Assembly (NCBI GenBank): GCA_037833965.1
Contig: AP031352.1
Span: forward strand, 786,501 to 850,500
Length of the DNA stretch: 64,000 nucleotides
Direction: 5' to 3'
From: Marchantia polymorpha subsp. ruderalis
Taxonomy: Eukaryota > Streptophyta > Marchantiopsida > Marchantiales > Marchantiaceae
The translations under genes and the position numbers were made by a program. The notes under the pieces were generated by a model. It worked only from the letters and a program-made list of their open reading frames with translations, did no database searches and had not been told where the DNA came from. Position 1 is the stretch's first letter, and each line of letters opens with the position of its first letter. This document shows, piece by piece, positions 11,607 through 23,418 of this stretch.

Positions 11607-12850
11607 CTACTTCTTTTCTTGACTCCTTGTATCTATCATCTGTAACATGTTTACGATGTCACTGAAAGAGGTATTGCTAAGTGGTTTCGTAAAACCGTCT
11701 GCTGCTTGATCATTTGTGCGCACAAATTCAAGTTGAATTCTTCCTTTCTCAATGTAATCACGAATGAGGTGACACTGTGCTTCGATGTGTTTGGTGCGTG
11801 CGTGAAGAACAAGATTCCTTGCCATCTTGGTACATGATTGATTGTCACATGAGATGGTGATCAGGTTATCAAGCTTGACATCCATATCATTTAAAAGATA
11901 TCTGATCCATTGAGCTTCCTTTGCAACTTCTGCCAAAGCACGATATTCTGCTTTAGATGATGATTGGGCCGCTTCTGATTTCCGTTTGCTGCTCCACAAA
12001 ATTGGGCCGCTGCCAAGTGAAAATAGAAAACTAGATGTGGATCTACGACCTTCTACATCATCAGCATAATCACTATCCGAATAACCTAGTGGTTTCACCG
12101 GTTCCCCCTAAGGTGGGATGAGCCTTGAGGTAGCAAAAAATTTGAATATCCGCATCAAGGTGGGGTTGTTGAGGAGAGGTCATGAAACGAGAGACTAAAC
12201 CGACTGCAAACGAGATATCACGACAAGAGTTTTGAAGGTGTAGAAGCTTTTCAACGTCTATTTTATAGAAGGTCGCATCAACGAGAGGAGCTCCCATATC
12301 AGAGGATAATTTAGTTCCTAGTTCAAGAGGAACAGATGTGCCATAACAATCTACGAGGTCAAGTTCTAAAAGTCATTTGCAAATGTAACGCTCAAGGGAG
12401 AGAAAAATACCGTGGACGGTGTACAAAAACTGGATGCCAAGATATAAAGCTAGTCGTCCAAGTACAATCATGTCGAAGGTGCGACACAACTCGGTCGTGA
12501 GCCATTGGATTTTTGCAGTATGATTACGGTTAAGCATAACATCATCGACGTAGACTTGGAGTAAAACAAAATTACCTTCACGAAACACCTATAGGCTAGG
12601 ATCGGCGATTAAAGGAGTAAGGCCTACCTCACGGAAATAACTGTCGATACGCTTGTCTCACGCTTGGGGAGATTGGCGTTGACCGTACTGACTACGTTGG
12701 AGCTTGTAAACGTGAGATTCGAGACCAGGTACAACAAAGCATGGAGGTTGAGTTAAGTATACCTCTTCAGTAAGCTTGCCGTTGAGGAAAGCGCTTTTAA
12801 CATCCATGTGAAGAATAGACCAATTATTCTAGACTGTCGTGGAAACAAGA
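11607..12850 (-). pseudogene. Copia pol 3' half: reverse transcriptase and RNase H remnants
   Basis: The longest piece (11607-12098, 163 codons) is a recognisable Copia RNase H: YSDSDYADD, SSSKAEYRALAE and ISCDNQS, ending with the usual HLIRDYIEKG and DGFTKPL blocks. Immediately upstream, 12373-12588 carries the RT active-site motif YVDDV, followed by VLGRLALYLGIQ. The pieces lie in different frames, so indels separate them. Upstream RT at about 12.6-12.85 kb is visible only as fragments. No intact product is possible. Confidence 0.9.
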
Positions 12851-13577
12851 ATTCGAACAGTGGTCCATCAAACTACAGGCGCAAAGGTGTCAAGGTACTT
12901 CAAGCCTTGTGTGTCATTGCACCATCAACATCGGTCTTCAATTTGTAAACCCATTTGGCGTGAATGGGACAAGAATGAGTTGGAAGAGGTACAAGACATC
13001 AGGTTTGATTACGGTGAATCCAGTCCATCTTGGACTTCATGGCACAAACTCAAAGAGGATCAACTGCAGCTTGACGATAGTGTAAGGGTTCGCCAGAGGA
13101 TTGAATCATAGCTGCAATGTTGTCAACTGTAGAGACGGTGCAGACATAGTCACGAAGCCAAGTAGACGACGCTCGATCCCGAGTAGATCGGTGAAGAGGA
13201 GCTGGAGATTCGTGAGCCGCGAAATCATGAGCTTCGACGGAGTGGGGACTGAAAGGTGTTGTGACATCAAGAGACTTGGAACGCCGAGTGTAGACACGGA
13301 GAGATGAAGTCACGTCCGGCAAGAAAACGTTGGAACCAAAGGTCCTTGGCGAAGCCGGACGTTGCATTGTCGGATTGAGCGGGATCGTGACTTTTTGAGG
13401 AGCAGATCTGGAAGTAGATGTTGGATCAACTACCTGAATGGCAACACTTTTGTCGTTGAGAGCTTCAACAGAGACACTCGAACGAACTCCCTTAGATGCA
13501 TCAGAATACTAGAATCGGTTTTCATCAAACTTCACATCGCCACTAATAAGAATGTTGTGCGTGAAAGGGATGTAACA

Positions 13578-14797
13578 TCAATAATCCTTGGTATCTTCCG
13601 AATAGCCAACAAAGATGCATATAACTAATCTATCTTCAAGCTTTGTACGGTGCTCTTTGGGGACGTGAACATAGGCCAGACAACTAAAGATACGGAGATT
13701 AGACAAATGTGGTACTTGGCCAAAGAGTTGTTGATAGGAAGATATCCCTCCATATGCCCTTGTAATTGAATGATTGGTAATTGGCAATTGATTGCTTTGG
13801 CCCACAAGAAACAAGGAGTGTAGGCATCCGTGATCATGGCACGAGCTTTCTAAAGTAAAGTTTGATTCTTTCTTTCTGAGACTCCGTTTTGATGAGTGTG
13901 TATGCTTGAGTCAACTCCAGACTGATATCTTTGTTATCACAAAAATTGATAAAGTCACGACTCAAGAATTCTCCACCACGGTCATTGCAAAGACAAAGGA
14001 TGTGACAGGCCAAGAAGTTTTTCAACTTTGACCTTGAGCTTCTTGAAAACCGAAAAAGCTTTGGATTTCAAACGCAAAAAATATATTTATGTGAAGCACG
14101 AGAAATTGTCACTGAAAGTAACAAAATACAAGGATCATCCAAAAGATTGTGGACGAATCATATCACACAAATTTGTGTGAATGAGAGCAAGAGGTTTGGA
14201 AGAACGTTGATCGCTTGTCTTTGCAGCTCTCTCGCGAGACTACTTCCCGATGATGCAATCATCGCATGTGGTAGTTGATGTGGACATAAGTGGAACTCCT
14301 TCGGCCAAACGATGCTGGCCAATGAAACGGATGATGTGTTGATTCAGATGTCTAAGACGTTTGTGCCATAGCTGAAGGATTACTTGTGACCGAACACCAC
14401 AAATTGGAAACTCCAATTTGTCAACTATGTACCGATAGAGCCCTGTGTCAGCTTCACGATTTCCTTTGGCTACAAAATACAATCCATTGTAAACAAGTCA
14501 TTCGTGATTGTCAACTACAAGAATGTAACCTTCATCAGCAATCTTTCCAACTAAAAGTAGATTCTTGAAGAGATCAAGAACATAGTAAACATCACGAATA
14601 TTAATTTCTCCATTCGGGCCAAGATTTACATTGCCAGACTCCTGAACGGGTAGGCGTTCATTGCCTGCAGTTTGAACACTTGCCCCAACTTCTGAGTTGA
14701 GCTCTAAGTTGGAAAAAACATTGAGATCATAGATGATGTACCTGTATGCTCCAGAGTCGACTAGCCAATCATCTTTGCCAATCTCCATACTACTCAA
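13578..14797 (-). pseudogene. Copia protease and integrase remnants
   Basis: A protease with the catalytic triplet DSG (WLVDSGAYRY) lies near 14.75 kb in a 99-codon fragment. Downstream comes the pre-integrase region with an LWHKRLRHLN block and CDDCIIGK (14240-14482), so the HHCC zinc-binding half still has both cysteines. The integrase core is broken: a fragment with NDRGGEF holds the second catalytic Asp (13834-14025), and 13578-13814 holds the FSCLAYVHVPKEHR and FVGYSEDTKDY blocks. Frameshifts separate each fragment. Confidence 0.87.
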
Positions 14798-14845
14798 AGC
14801 TATATTGAATGCATCTCTCTCCCTTTTGAGACTCTGATCTTCTAA

Positions 14846-15720
14846 TTATTCTATCACTAGGTTCGTCTGAAGAGGTTGACGCATGCTAGAAGACGAGTGC
14901 TGTCGCTTGCGGATTTGCTTGGTAACTTCATTGACAAGCTCACGACAATTGCGCATGAGATGATTCATTTTTCCAAACCAGTTGCAAGGGCCAACCTCAG
15001 CACGACGTGAACCATTGTAATCGGTACAAAATCCACCTACTCCAGTAGTGTCATTTCGAAACATACCGGTTTGGTGAAAATTGTTGCCCAGGCGAAAGTT
15101 GAAATTGGAGTTGCGGTTGATGAAACAGAGCGCCAATGCTTCTTCTTTGATGGAGGTGGGCACCTTCGCACGCATGTTGTTACGACTCTCGTCTTGCAGG
15201 ATTCTAGCTGTAACTTGATCAAATGTGGGCAAGTCTTCGCTGTTGCAAAAGCTTTGATAGATGACATCATAACTAGATGGTAGAAAATTCAGCATATGTT
15301 TGACGATTTCTTCTTCAGCTGCTACGTGATCAATGCTTGCTAACTCAACATGTACTTCCTAAATTTGACGTAGGTACCCTAAAACTGAAGCACCTTCTAG
15401 AAGACGGATGGAATTAAATTTGTCATTCAACATGAGTCTAGATGCATTGTTTCCACTTTGAAAGTAATTTTGCAATCTAATCCATGCATCTCTAGGATCT
15501 GTACAGTTGGCAATAATAGGAAAAATCTCGTTTCAAAGAGACAATCCTATTGTAGCAGGAGCTCTGATTCTTCCTTGTGAGATATTATCTTCCTCATCGT
15601 ATCTTATCTTATCGTCCACCTTAGGGTCCGTGAATCGTCATGAATTCTTTCTCATCAATATCATTCTCATCTTGAACTTTCAGGTTTGGTAGTTGACGTT
15701 TCCTCCCAACTTATTCGACT
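14846..15720 (-). pseudogene. Copia gag remnant with altered zinc knuckle
   Basis: Translation of the minus strand gives a typical Copia gag (UBN2-like) sequence from about 15.7 kb: RDAWIRLQNYF, a stop near 15.36 kb, then MLNFLPSSYDVIYQS. It ends with the knuckle at 14945-14986, read CNWFGKMNHLMRNC. The second cysteine of the CX2CX4HX4C motif is Phe, so nucleic-acid binding would be lost. Confidence 0.85.
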
Positions 15721-15920
15721 CATGAACAATATCAAAGCTAGACATGATTACTATGATTGTAGAAAAATTGACCTGAATAGGAGCAATGCTTCACTACATT
15801 ATAAGCCCGTAAGTATAAAGGAAAGAGGTAGCAGTGCTCACCTAGTGAATAAACTGAGTACTGAAAAACAAAACATATAGGAACATTGCTCACTACGACA
15901 CATTGATAACCTTGGACCAT

Positions 15921-15932
15921 GCTCGGATACTA
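15921..15932 (-). other. Primer-binding site of the Copia element
   Basis: The minus strand reads TAGTATCCGAGC directly after the LTR end. It differs at two positions from TGGTATCAGAGC, the complement of plant initiator tRNA-Met commonly used by Copia elements. Confidence 0.8.
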
Positions 15933-16150
15933 TGAAGGAATGAATTCATTCACCACATTAATATCTTTGTCATTGAAAAACACTTGCTTAAGTACATGCG
16001 CACACAAGATGACAAGAGGCGGCGTGCGTACGGCGCGGCTAGTTAGCCTAAAGTGAAAGTGGCCTCTAGACCTCCTCCTACACTGTCAGAGTTCATCAAT
16101 AACAACCTAATAGAGATCAGGTGTGATTGTAGGTACAAGATCGCTCAACA
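15933..16150 (-). repeat. 5' LTR of the minus-strand Copia element
   Basis: Partner of 11299-11515. The outer end reads TGTTGAGCGATC on the minus strand and the inner end CCTTCA next to the primer-binding site, which gives canonical TG...CA termini. Confidence 0.88.
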
Positions 16151-19100
16151 AGAGCGGTTCAAAGTCTACTCCATTCGTGTGAATCACCACCTTTGCGATT
16201 AGACCAATCTAATGTGAACTCGAGAAGTCATTACTTCCACTAATTGGGGCTGAGAAAACGAAACTTGCAAAGCTCTGTCCAAGCCTCACCCGCAACAGCG
16301 CTTAGCTTCAAACTTAACAAAATCTTCTTCAATTTAATCATTTCATTCTATTGTAACAGGCAAGAGTCCGATCAAGAAACTATCTACCCTTGCCTTGTCA
16401 CAATTGAGAAATATATCTAAGCATCATAAATAAATTTCAATTTTAACACCTACAAATTAGTTTGAATATTTGTTCTTGGTTAATTATCACTCAACTTAGT
16501 AAAGTGAACGATAATTATTATAAAGTGAAGCTATAATTCATTTCTCCCTTTTTGTTGTGTTATATCTAATAGAAATTATAACTTACATTCGAAATTCTAG
16601 GGTTATGAAATGGAGACTTGGCGAAAAGAAGAAAAAGATCTGGAAGTTTTAGCACTGATAGGTTAAAAAGCTTACATTCTATGTTGTAACACCTTCACGT
16701 GAATCATTGTAAAAGACACAAGTGGGACAACATTATGACTCGGAATAATGATGTAATCGCTTTTAAGATGTAAAGTCATACCGTACTAACATTCCAAGAC
16801 CTCATAATAATTTACCACTGTACATCGTAGAGAATGATGTCTCAGAAATGAATTGGTTGTAAAGGGCAGATGTACTATCAGATTAATGAACGAGGATAAG
16901 ACGTCCATCCATGAATACATTGTGAAGTTCGAGCTGCTCAGCACTTTAGACTGTTTTTCACTCGAGCGTCAACATCCTTTCTTAACGCGGACAGGAATGG
17001 ATCTGTACTTCAGCTCATCGTCCGTTGTCAACTGCCATATGCCAGTAAATGCTCATAAATCTGGTCGTGGGAAGATGATCTGACGACCTCGTACTAGCTA
17101 CAGTCGTCTCTCTGAATGCTACACCTCGGGAGGATACTCTTCGTTACGGACAATTTGAATCTAACATTTTTGCACTTATCCCGATTTCGGGTCTATATTT
17201 ATTGTTGTATGATTTAAGTAGTATCTCATTACTAGCTCAACATAACTTCATGTAAATGAACCATGACCATCTTAAGATATTGAATATACATTTTTTAATT
17301 TGATTTATATTTGTGCTATTCGAAGGTCATAAACTCTATGTACTTTAGAACTTATCTTTTTAAAAATATTTCTTAAAAATAGAAACACTTACATTCAAAA
17401 ACATAAATGAACCTGAAGTTTTTTCTACAGTCTAAAATATCTATCAACCTTTTTACTTGATATTTAAAATTCCTCATAGTATATTTTAAAGAAAAAAATA
17501 ATACAAAAGAAATAATTCCAGAATTTGTGACATTCTCAAATTGTTTAATTTATTGATCAACCGATTTGTTTGTAACATCTATAGGGATTTTATGTATCTT
17601 TAAAAATCACATTCCTAATATCATCTGTCTGATATGTGCTTAATACAATATCTTGTTTCAGAATTTATTAAAGCTTGACTTATCAGATCCATTTATTTCG
17701 TTATTACTGCAGGAAAAAATAAACACATGAACAAAAATTAAAAATCTGAAACAAGAAGTTTTTGATGATGATGTAACTACATGACTTTTATGCAGTTTGT
17801 TAGTAACCTATCACTTCATGCTGTAACATGTTATAAGTAAATATAGTCTAATTATGTAGTTATTCATATAGAAGTAAAGTATGCATTTAAACTACGTTAT
17901 TTACATATGTTGGAGAAATTCAAATATTTTGAGTTTTAATTTAGAATTTTTTTTCCATATTATATGAATAAAAGTTGAAAGATATAGTTACTTAATTGAC
18001 TCTCATAATTAACTCCTTAAGTTCTATGATTGATCTCTTAATCATGTCCGTATAGTGGAATTATTTTGTATATTATGTTATTTTTTAAAAAATGTTCCAT
18101 TAATATGATTAACATATCCTGTAAATTTAATATTAAATTTTTTTAAACCTCTCCAAATGAAATCATTATAAAACAAATTAATATATTTTGAAACTAAATT
18201 GATTTTTTGAACTGAATTAAATAGGCTTATTGTTTCCAGAAGAGTCTGATTTATTTTTACACATACTATATTGAGCTTGCAACATGACACTGATTTTGAT
18301 AGTTAGAATATAGAATATTTGTAGAAAAAAACAACATACTTACAAATTAAAAATCAAAATCCATACTTGAAGAGAGTTTCTCAATTTGAAAATGGATCAT
18401 AAAAGGAAAATTCTTGTGAGTGGGTGAGTATGAGTTATTGTGAGATAACACTTTACCAAGACTTACGGGTTAATATACAATGACCTTTTCCCCGATTTTC
18501 CATGGATAACTCGACAAAAGAATAGAAAGATATTGTCCGAAGCTATTGATGTACTAAGTGTTCTAAAAGATCAATATAATATTTACCGTTGATGAAATCA
18601 TTCTGATTCAAATTCAGATTATCAATTATTTGCTAGATGCTAAATTTTATATAAAAGTGAAAATTTATAATATTATAATTTCCATGGCAGTTATACATGA
18701 TATTTATTCATTTCACAAAAGGAAACATCATGACATGAGTATGTTCAAATTATGTCGCTTAAGATTCACGAGCAAAATAGAGTTGCATGAAATATAACAT
18801 TCACACGTCTGATATGGTGACAAAGTTTCATTACGTACTATGTCACAAAATATTTTTTTTTTCATATTTACATTTTAATTTATTGAAACGAAGGCATGAT
18901 TTTTAGAATTTATAAATTAGTATAACGTGAGGTGATGATTATTCCGACGTTCAAGTATCATGTAGACCTACATGATATTAGGGCTAACGACATACGTCAT
19001 AGGATTTGATACTTATCCGAGTTAAGAGAAGTTCCAATAATTTTGCTATAAAATATCGTTGAAGAAGAGAAAGAAACATGCAACGAAATTTCGCAAGCCA

Positions 19101-19894
19101 ATTCAGAGCATTGATGAATTGTAAGGCGTACCGAACAGTCGAGGGAGGACGGTAACGGTGGCCGTGGGAGCGTGCGAAGGAATAGAGTACGAGCAGCGAA
19201 CGAGCGTGTGACCAAAATCATTGGGGTATGAGAAAATGAGAAAGGGCTCTCATCAATCGGTACAATTATCCATGTGAGTAAGACTCGCAATCCGTTTCGC
19301 TACTGCTCGATTCTCAATGGGTACATGTACCGTAGGTTCGACGAGACAAGATGCACCGAAAAAAAAAAAAAATCAAGATAAAAGGAAACGACGAAGCACT
19401 GTTCTCACGTGGCTCGGGATCAGATTCCCAACTTCCCAAGGCCAGGCAGGCAATGACGACACGTGTAGAAACATGTAAAATTCTGATAGCTCGGGCTGCA
19501 GCTGAAGTCCTGGCTGCTAGCTCAGCTGCTGGCCGGTCCCAAGATCTCTGGACTCGGGTACGGTGGCCCGAGGAAAAAGGAAATGAATTGTAGGGTCGAA
19601 CAGGCTTTCGAATGAGCCAATGATGATGCTCAGAGTCGAGTCATGGCTCGGGGTCTTGCAGCCTTGCCTTGCTCTGTCTGAGGGAGCGGCGTCATTGAGG
19701 ACCCCAACGGAACGGACAACGAGGGACCGAGTCGACTCGCGAGCGAGCGGGCGAGCGAAAGGGCTAAGGCCGAAAGTGATGGCACTCGGTCACGGTCTCG
19801 CGGTCACGCAAAAAGCCGCGAATGCGTGCGTTGGACTGTGGGCATGGGATCTCCATGTCGATTTCAAGATTGCACTTTACGGATCTAGGAGGCT

Positions 19895-19934
19895 GGGGTC
19901 GGATCGGGTCCGGTCCCGTCCGGTCCGGTCCGGA
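19895..19934 (+). repeat. Imperfect (CCGGT)n pentamer run
   Basis: The tract contains several consecutive GGTCC/CCGGT units in a GC-rich stretch. Similar short GAGC-type runs occur at about 19737-19757 and 20044-20062. It explains several long open frames in this interval. Confidence 0.75.
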
Positions 19935-20370
19935 CTCTGGTCTTGATGGAGAATGTTCGAGCTTCGACTGAACGGTCCAACCTTCTCTTTTGTCACGCAA
20001 ACGTGGGTTCTCGTACGGGTGCATGCGGCGATGAGTGAGTTTGCGAGCGAGCGAGCGAGTGCGCGATGCAGCCATTTTGCAAATCTAGCAGTACCACCAC
20101 CCGATGGATTCATGCTCGCTGAAGATCGGAAGGTTGTCGCAATTTTATGAGGTACAACTGTATCGATGTCGACCGATGCGTGCATTCGTCGCCGCAATTT
20201 CATTGCCCCACGCTGAAAGTTCCCAGTGCGGCGCCGGTCCGATAGAAAGTTTGAGACATCGTGTCCAGTTGGAGCATGCAAGATCGAGAGTTTCGAGCCA
20301 GCAGTCCGCCCGACATGGATGCGGCCTGCAGGACCTTCGGACTCTGGGCTAGCTAGTTTCATCCTGGAAC

Positions 20371-20392
20371 TCGCTTGCATGCATGCAAGCGA
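20371..20392. repeat. 22-bp perfect palindrome containing RY motif CATGCATG
   Basis: The two halves TCGCTTGCATG and CATGCAAGCGA are exact reverse complements with no loop. The centre CATGCATG contains the RY element (CATGCA) on both strands, the target of ABI3/FUS3-type B3 factors. It lies about 1.3 kb beyond the stop codon of the 587-residue gene. Confidence 0.9.
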
Positions 20393-21654
20393 CATCTACG
20401 ACAGCGTCAGACACTGAGATTGAGGATTTTCTGCTCGGTGTGCCTCCCGGCCACGATCGGGCAGTCTGGGGAAGGTATGAAAGCTGTGATTGTGCCTTGG
20501 ATCCGAGCTGGGAAGCGGCTGAAACGTGGATCTGAGCCGGCCGTTCTGGTCTTTCGTGGTGGCCACAAGGGAAGCGGGGATTTCACATGCAACATTTGAC
20601 AGACTCACAGACATCTAGTTAGTTGTCCGAGTGATTCGAAGGGACAACAGCACGAACAGAAACCCCATGAGAAAGAAACAGATCAGATCAGACGACATTT
20701 TCTGAATGATTGGGAGGGACAGTGTTTCTTAAGTCTCGCTGTTATTCTGCCGGTTTGGGGTAAGTTGACGCATTGTATTCACGACGAAGCTCGCTGACTT
20801 CACCAGAGTTTTGTAAAACGAAGACATTTCAGTTGAGGAACGAAAGGATGATATTCACAGGCTTAAGAGAATCGCTAGGGCTCGGGAACACGCTTGTTGT
20901 ATACCTTCTCAACTTTAGACTGAACGAGCAGTTATCCGCCGACACAGTCAGAATGAACCATTAGACGCAGCGACGATGTTTAGGAACCACAAAATGGTGC
21001 CGTGTCTGCCTTATAGCCCCAGGTCACACAATGTCAAGCTTTTGGGAGAAATAAATTAAAACATGATCCGAAAAATCGGTTTCTCTTGACCGGGGAGAAG
21101 TTCTACCTGAATGGTCGAGTAGGACCTCATTAATGTGAGGTAATCAAAGTTTGCAAATGTTCCGACTTGGGAACACCGAGTGACTACATTTTCCTGCGGG
21201 CCAGGATCTAAGCTAAGAAGGGCTTACTCTAATAATGTTTCCCATAAACCGATGAACTTTCATGGATGAATTGTTCAAAGCGATCTTGAGTGAGAAAATT
21301 TCAGGCCATGAGGCCAGCAGAATGTCATTCAATTTCGTTCGAACAGGGCACAGATGAAGAATCTACAGATCACTGCGAAAGTGAAAGCCTACTCGATCCG
21401 AGCAGCTTTTGGAGGCATTTGAAGTCGCTAAAAAACCTTTACCTGATCATGATTCGCAGAGGTGTCGTTGAATTTGGTGAAGAATGAACATGCTCGAAGC
21501 ACCGTTCCTGATCCCAGCTCAGAAGCAGCTCAGATTGAATCTAGCTTTGTGATGAAAGTTCCTTGACGTGAGGCCAAAGAGAAGAACACTGCATGCCAAA
21601 CAATATATGGTCGCCGGGGACGGATTCGAACCGAAGAATGTTGAGCTAGGAAAT

Positions 21655-23418
21655 TCACAGACTGAATCTGCCACTGAGACTCTCAATCCAGGAAGACGAT
21701 TGGAAAATGATCGAGTGCATGCGAGCCTCGTCCTCCATCAGCCTCCTACGCTTCGAGCGCAGCTCTTCCTTCCTCCTCTGCACGTCTCTGCTCACTTCCT
21801 GAAGGCTAACCTCAATGTACTGCAAAGATTTCTCTTCCTCCTCCAGAGAAATTTCCGTCAAAGCAGAGGGAAACTTGTCATCGCCGTTGCACGAGCCTAG
21901 GGAAAAGTTGTGCAGAATCTGGTCGCCTTTGCCCCCGGAATTACCCGGCGAGACGGCCCGTAATTGTTGAACTCTTTCTAAAAGATTGTGCGTCGATGCT
22001 GCAGCACTTGAGTGGCCCGCCTCGTTCAGCGACGCAGTCGATTGTCGGGTGCTGTAAGTCGCAGCCGATTGCGGAGCGCTGGCAAGCGAAATTCCCGTTC
22101 CGAGCTGAAAATCAGCCATGGGAACCTTGCATGCTCCCACGGAAGCGTAAGGACGAAAAGGTCGAGCGCCAGTGCAGCCCACGGGCACGGAGGGCGCACT
22201 GAAAGGCCGCGAGCTCCCGGCAGCCAAGGATGAAGACTTGGGCCTCACGGCGGGGTCTTTGTTATCGAAGCTGCTCTCGGATGTGAGCGCACCCGACGTC
22301 GGGCTCCCAGAATCCGAAGGCGACAACCGCAGCGACAAGGAGCAGGGAACGGCGTTGTTGGGGTCGTTCATATTCATGACAGGACTCGAGGAAGCCGGAC
22401 TCCGAGACATCGATGCCATGTTGCCGCTCGAGCTTCCGCTCGGATCCGTGTCGCCGAACCTGTCCGCAGCTCCGCTCGCCGACAGATTCCCAAGATTGCC
22501 AGCCTTGCTGTGCCCGGACAGGGATTCATGCAGAACCAGCACCGCCGCACCGCCACTGTCCGCAGTGGGCCTGCGCCGATTTCCCCCGTAGTCGTCCAGG
22601 GCCATCGCGCCCGCAGACGGAGGCGAGAGGTAGTGCATGCTCGTGACAGAACTCGAGCGCGAGCAGCCGTGAAGATGGTGGCGAGCGCCGGGCGACGCAG
22701 GCCCGTCGGCGGCGTCGTTCTCGTTGCTCGTTTCAGGGGATGCGTACTTGGGCCCATCGGACTCGACGGAGCCTCCGGCCTTGGCGGTGGTGTTGAGCAT
22801 GAATCGCGCGGACGAGGAAGGGGCGGCGTCCAAGCCTGCGAGGAGGAGGAGGGGCGGCGCCGGAGAGGCTTGGGCGGATTGCGTTCTCTTGCGGGAAATG
22901 CTTCGGATGGGTTTGGAGTAGCACGGGGCGCAGAGGGGAGCCGCATCGCTCTGGGAGGCCTGCGGCGTGAAGCAGATGCAGAAGAGTCGGTTGTCGCACT
23001 TGGACGAGAGCAGCGAAATTGCGAGCTTGAAAGATGCTCGGCCCGAGACCATGCGAGTCGGCCGATCCTGCGCCGGGAACTCCACCCCATTGAAGGTCGA
23101 GAAGAGTGGAGGTTCGGCCAGGAACGGCTTCTCGTCGCGGACAACTGGACTCTGGTCGTGCGCGTATGCCACAGAGGCCACAATGCTGAGGTCCCGCGAC
23201 ACCAAGCTTCCGTACTCGTCCACCAAATGCAGGTTGAGCACGAACTTCCGGCGGCACGACGCCTTGCCTCCCAGGACTGTCAGCACTTCGGAGCTCTTTC
23301 CAATCCCCATGGCCTCCGATGCCACGGACGACACCAGCCGGTACATCTCGCCTCCACCACCGCCGCCGCGCATTTTCCCCGTGCTGAAGCTCGGGCTGCC
23401 TCCGAACAGCGCCACCAT
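21655..23418 (-). CDS. Uncharacterised plant protein, 587 aa, single exon
   Basis: I do not recognise the function. The first in-frame ATG is at 23416-23418 (MVALFGGSPSFSTGK); the frame is open a further 9 codons from a GTG. Residues about 40-150 look like a folded beta-rich domain (RRKFVLNLHLVDEYGSLVSR, then GRASFKLAISLLSSKCDNRL and SKPIRSISRKR). From memory this weakly resembles the region before the SH2 domain in plant SHA/SHB proteins, but no SH2 domain follows. Residues about 160-500 are low complexity, rich in Ser, Ala, Pro and Gly, and probably disordered. The C-terminus (about 515-575) is charged and coiled-coil-like (LEEEEKSLQYIEVSLQEVSR, then RRKEELRSKRRRL). The protein is probably nuclear or cytosolic, as no signal peptide or membrane segment is seen. 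The long uninterrupted frame, domain-like N-terminus and coiled coil support a real gene; the antisense frames are its GC-rich shadows. Confidence 0.78.
   Translation of the reverse strand: MVALFGGSPSFSTGKMRGGGGGGEMYRLVSSVASEAMGIGKSSEVLTVLGGKASCRRKFVLNLHLVDEYGSLVSRDLSIVASVAYAHDQSPVVRDEKPFLAEPPLFSTFNGVEFPAQDRPTRMVSGRASFKLAISLLSSKCDNRLFCICFTPQASQSDAAPLCAPCYSKPIRSISRKRTQSAQASPAPPLLLLAGLDAAPSSSARFMLNTTAKAGGSVESDGPKYASPETSNENDAADGPASPGARHHLHGCSRSSSVTSMHYLSPPSAGAMALDDYGGNRRRPTADSGGAAVLVLHESLSGHSKAGNLGNLSASGAADRFGDTDPSGSSSGNMASMSRSPASSSPVMNMNDPNNAVPCSLSLRLSPSDSGSPTSGALTSESSFDNKDPAVRPKSSSLAAGSSRPFSAPSVPVGCTGARPFRPYASVGACKVPMADFQLGTGISLASAPQSAATYSTRQSTASLNEAGHSSAAASTHNLLERVQQLRAVSPGNSGGKGDQILHNFSLGSCNGDDKFPSALTEISLEEEEKSLQYIEVSLQEVSRDVQRRKEELRSKRRRLMEDEARMHSIIFQSSSWIESLSGRFSL

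Larger units (their letters stand above)
11299..16150 (-). mobile_element. Degenerate Ty1/Copia LTR retrotransposon with both LTRs (minus strand)
   Basis: About 4.85 kb bounded by two related LTRs of 217-218 bp (11299-11515 and 15933-16150) that begin TGTTGA and end TTCA on the minus strand. The right-hand (5') LTR is directly followed by a primer-binding site (15921-15932). Between them, reading leftward, are gag with a zinc knuckle, protease, integrase, reverse transcriptase and RNase H, the Copia order. Frameshifts and stops break the reading frame throughout. Flanking 5-mers (AAACT left, AGAGC right) do not match, so no target duplication survives. It is a different lineage from the Copia family at 36-44 and 55-63 kb. 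Confidence 0.93.
16151..21654. other. Intergenic region: AT-rich block then GC-rich block
   Basis: From about 16.4 to 19.0 kb the sequence is strongly AT-rich, with no frame or motif I recognise on either strand; it may be unrecognisably old repeat. From about 19.35 to 20.6 kb it turns GC-rich with short tandem motifs, and open frames there are composition artefacts. 20.6-21.65 kb is the 3' flank of the minus-strand gene. A 22-bp palindrome at 20371 is listed separately. Confidence 0.5.

Noticed and set aside
19351-20614. Several 60-170 codon open frames in the GC-rich block
   Set aside because: They overlap on both strands, are biased in composition, run through CCGGT/GAGC repeats and show no recognisable domain.
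21611-21640. tRNA T-arm-like sequence on the minus strand (GGTTCGAATCC) ending GGCGACCA, just after the 587-aa stop codon
   Set aside because: The B-box-like core is there, but the T-stem pairs only about three bases, and no D-arm, anticodon arm or matching 5' acceptor strand can be drawn upstream.
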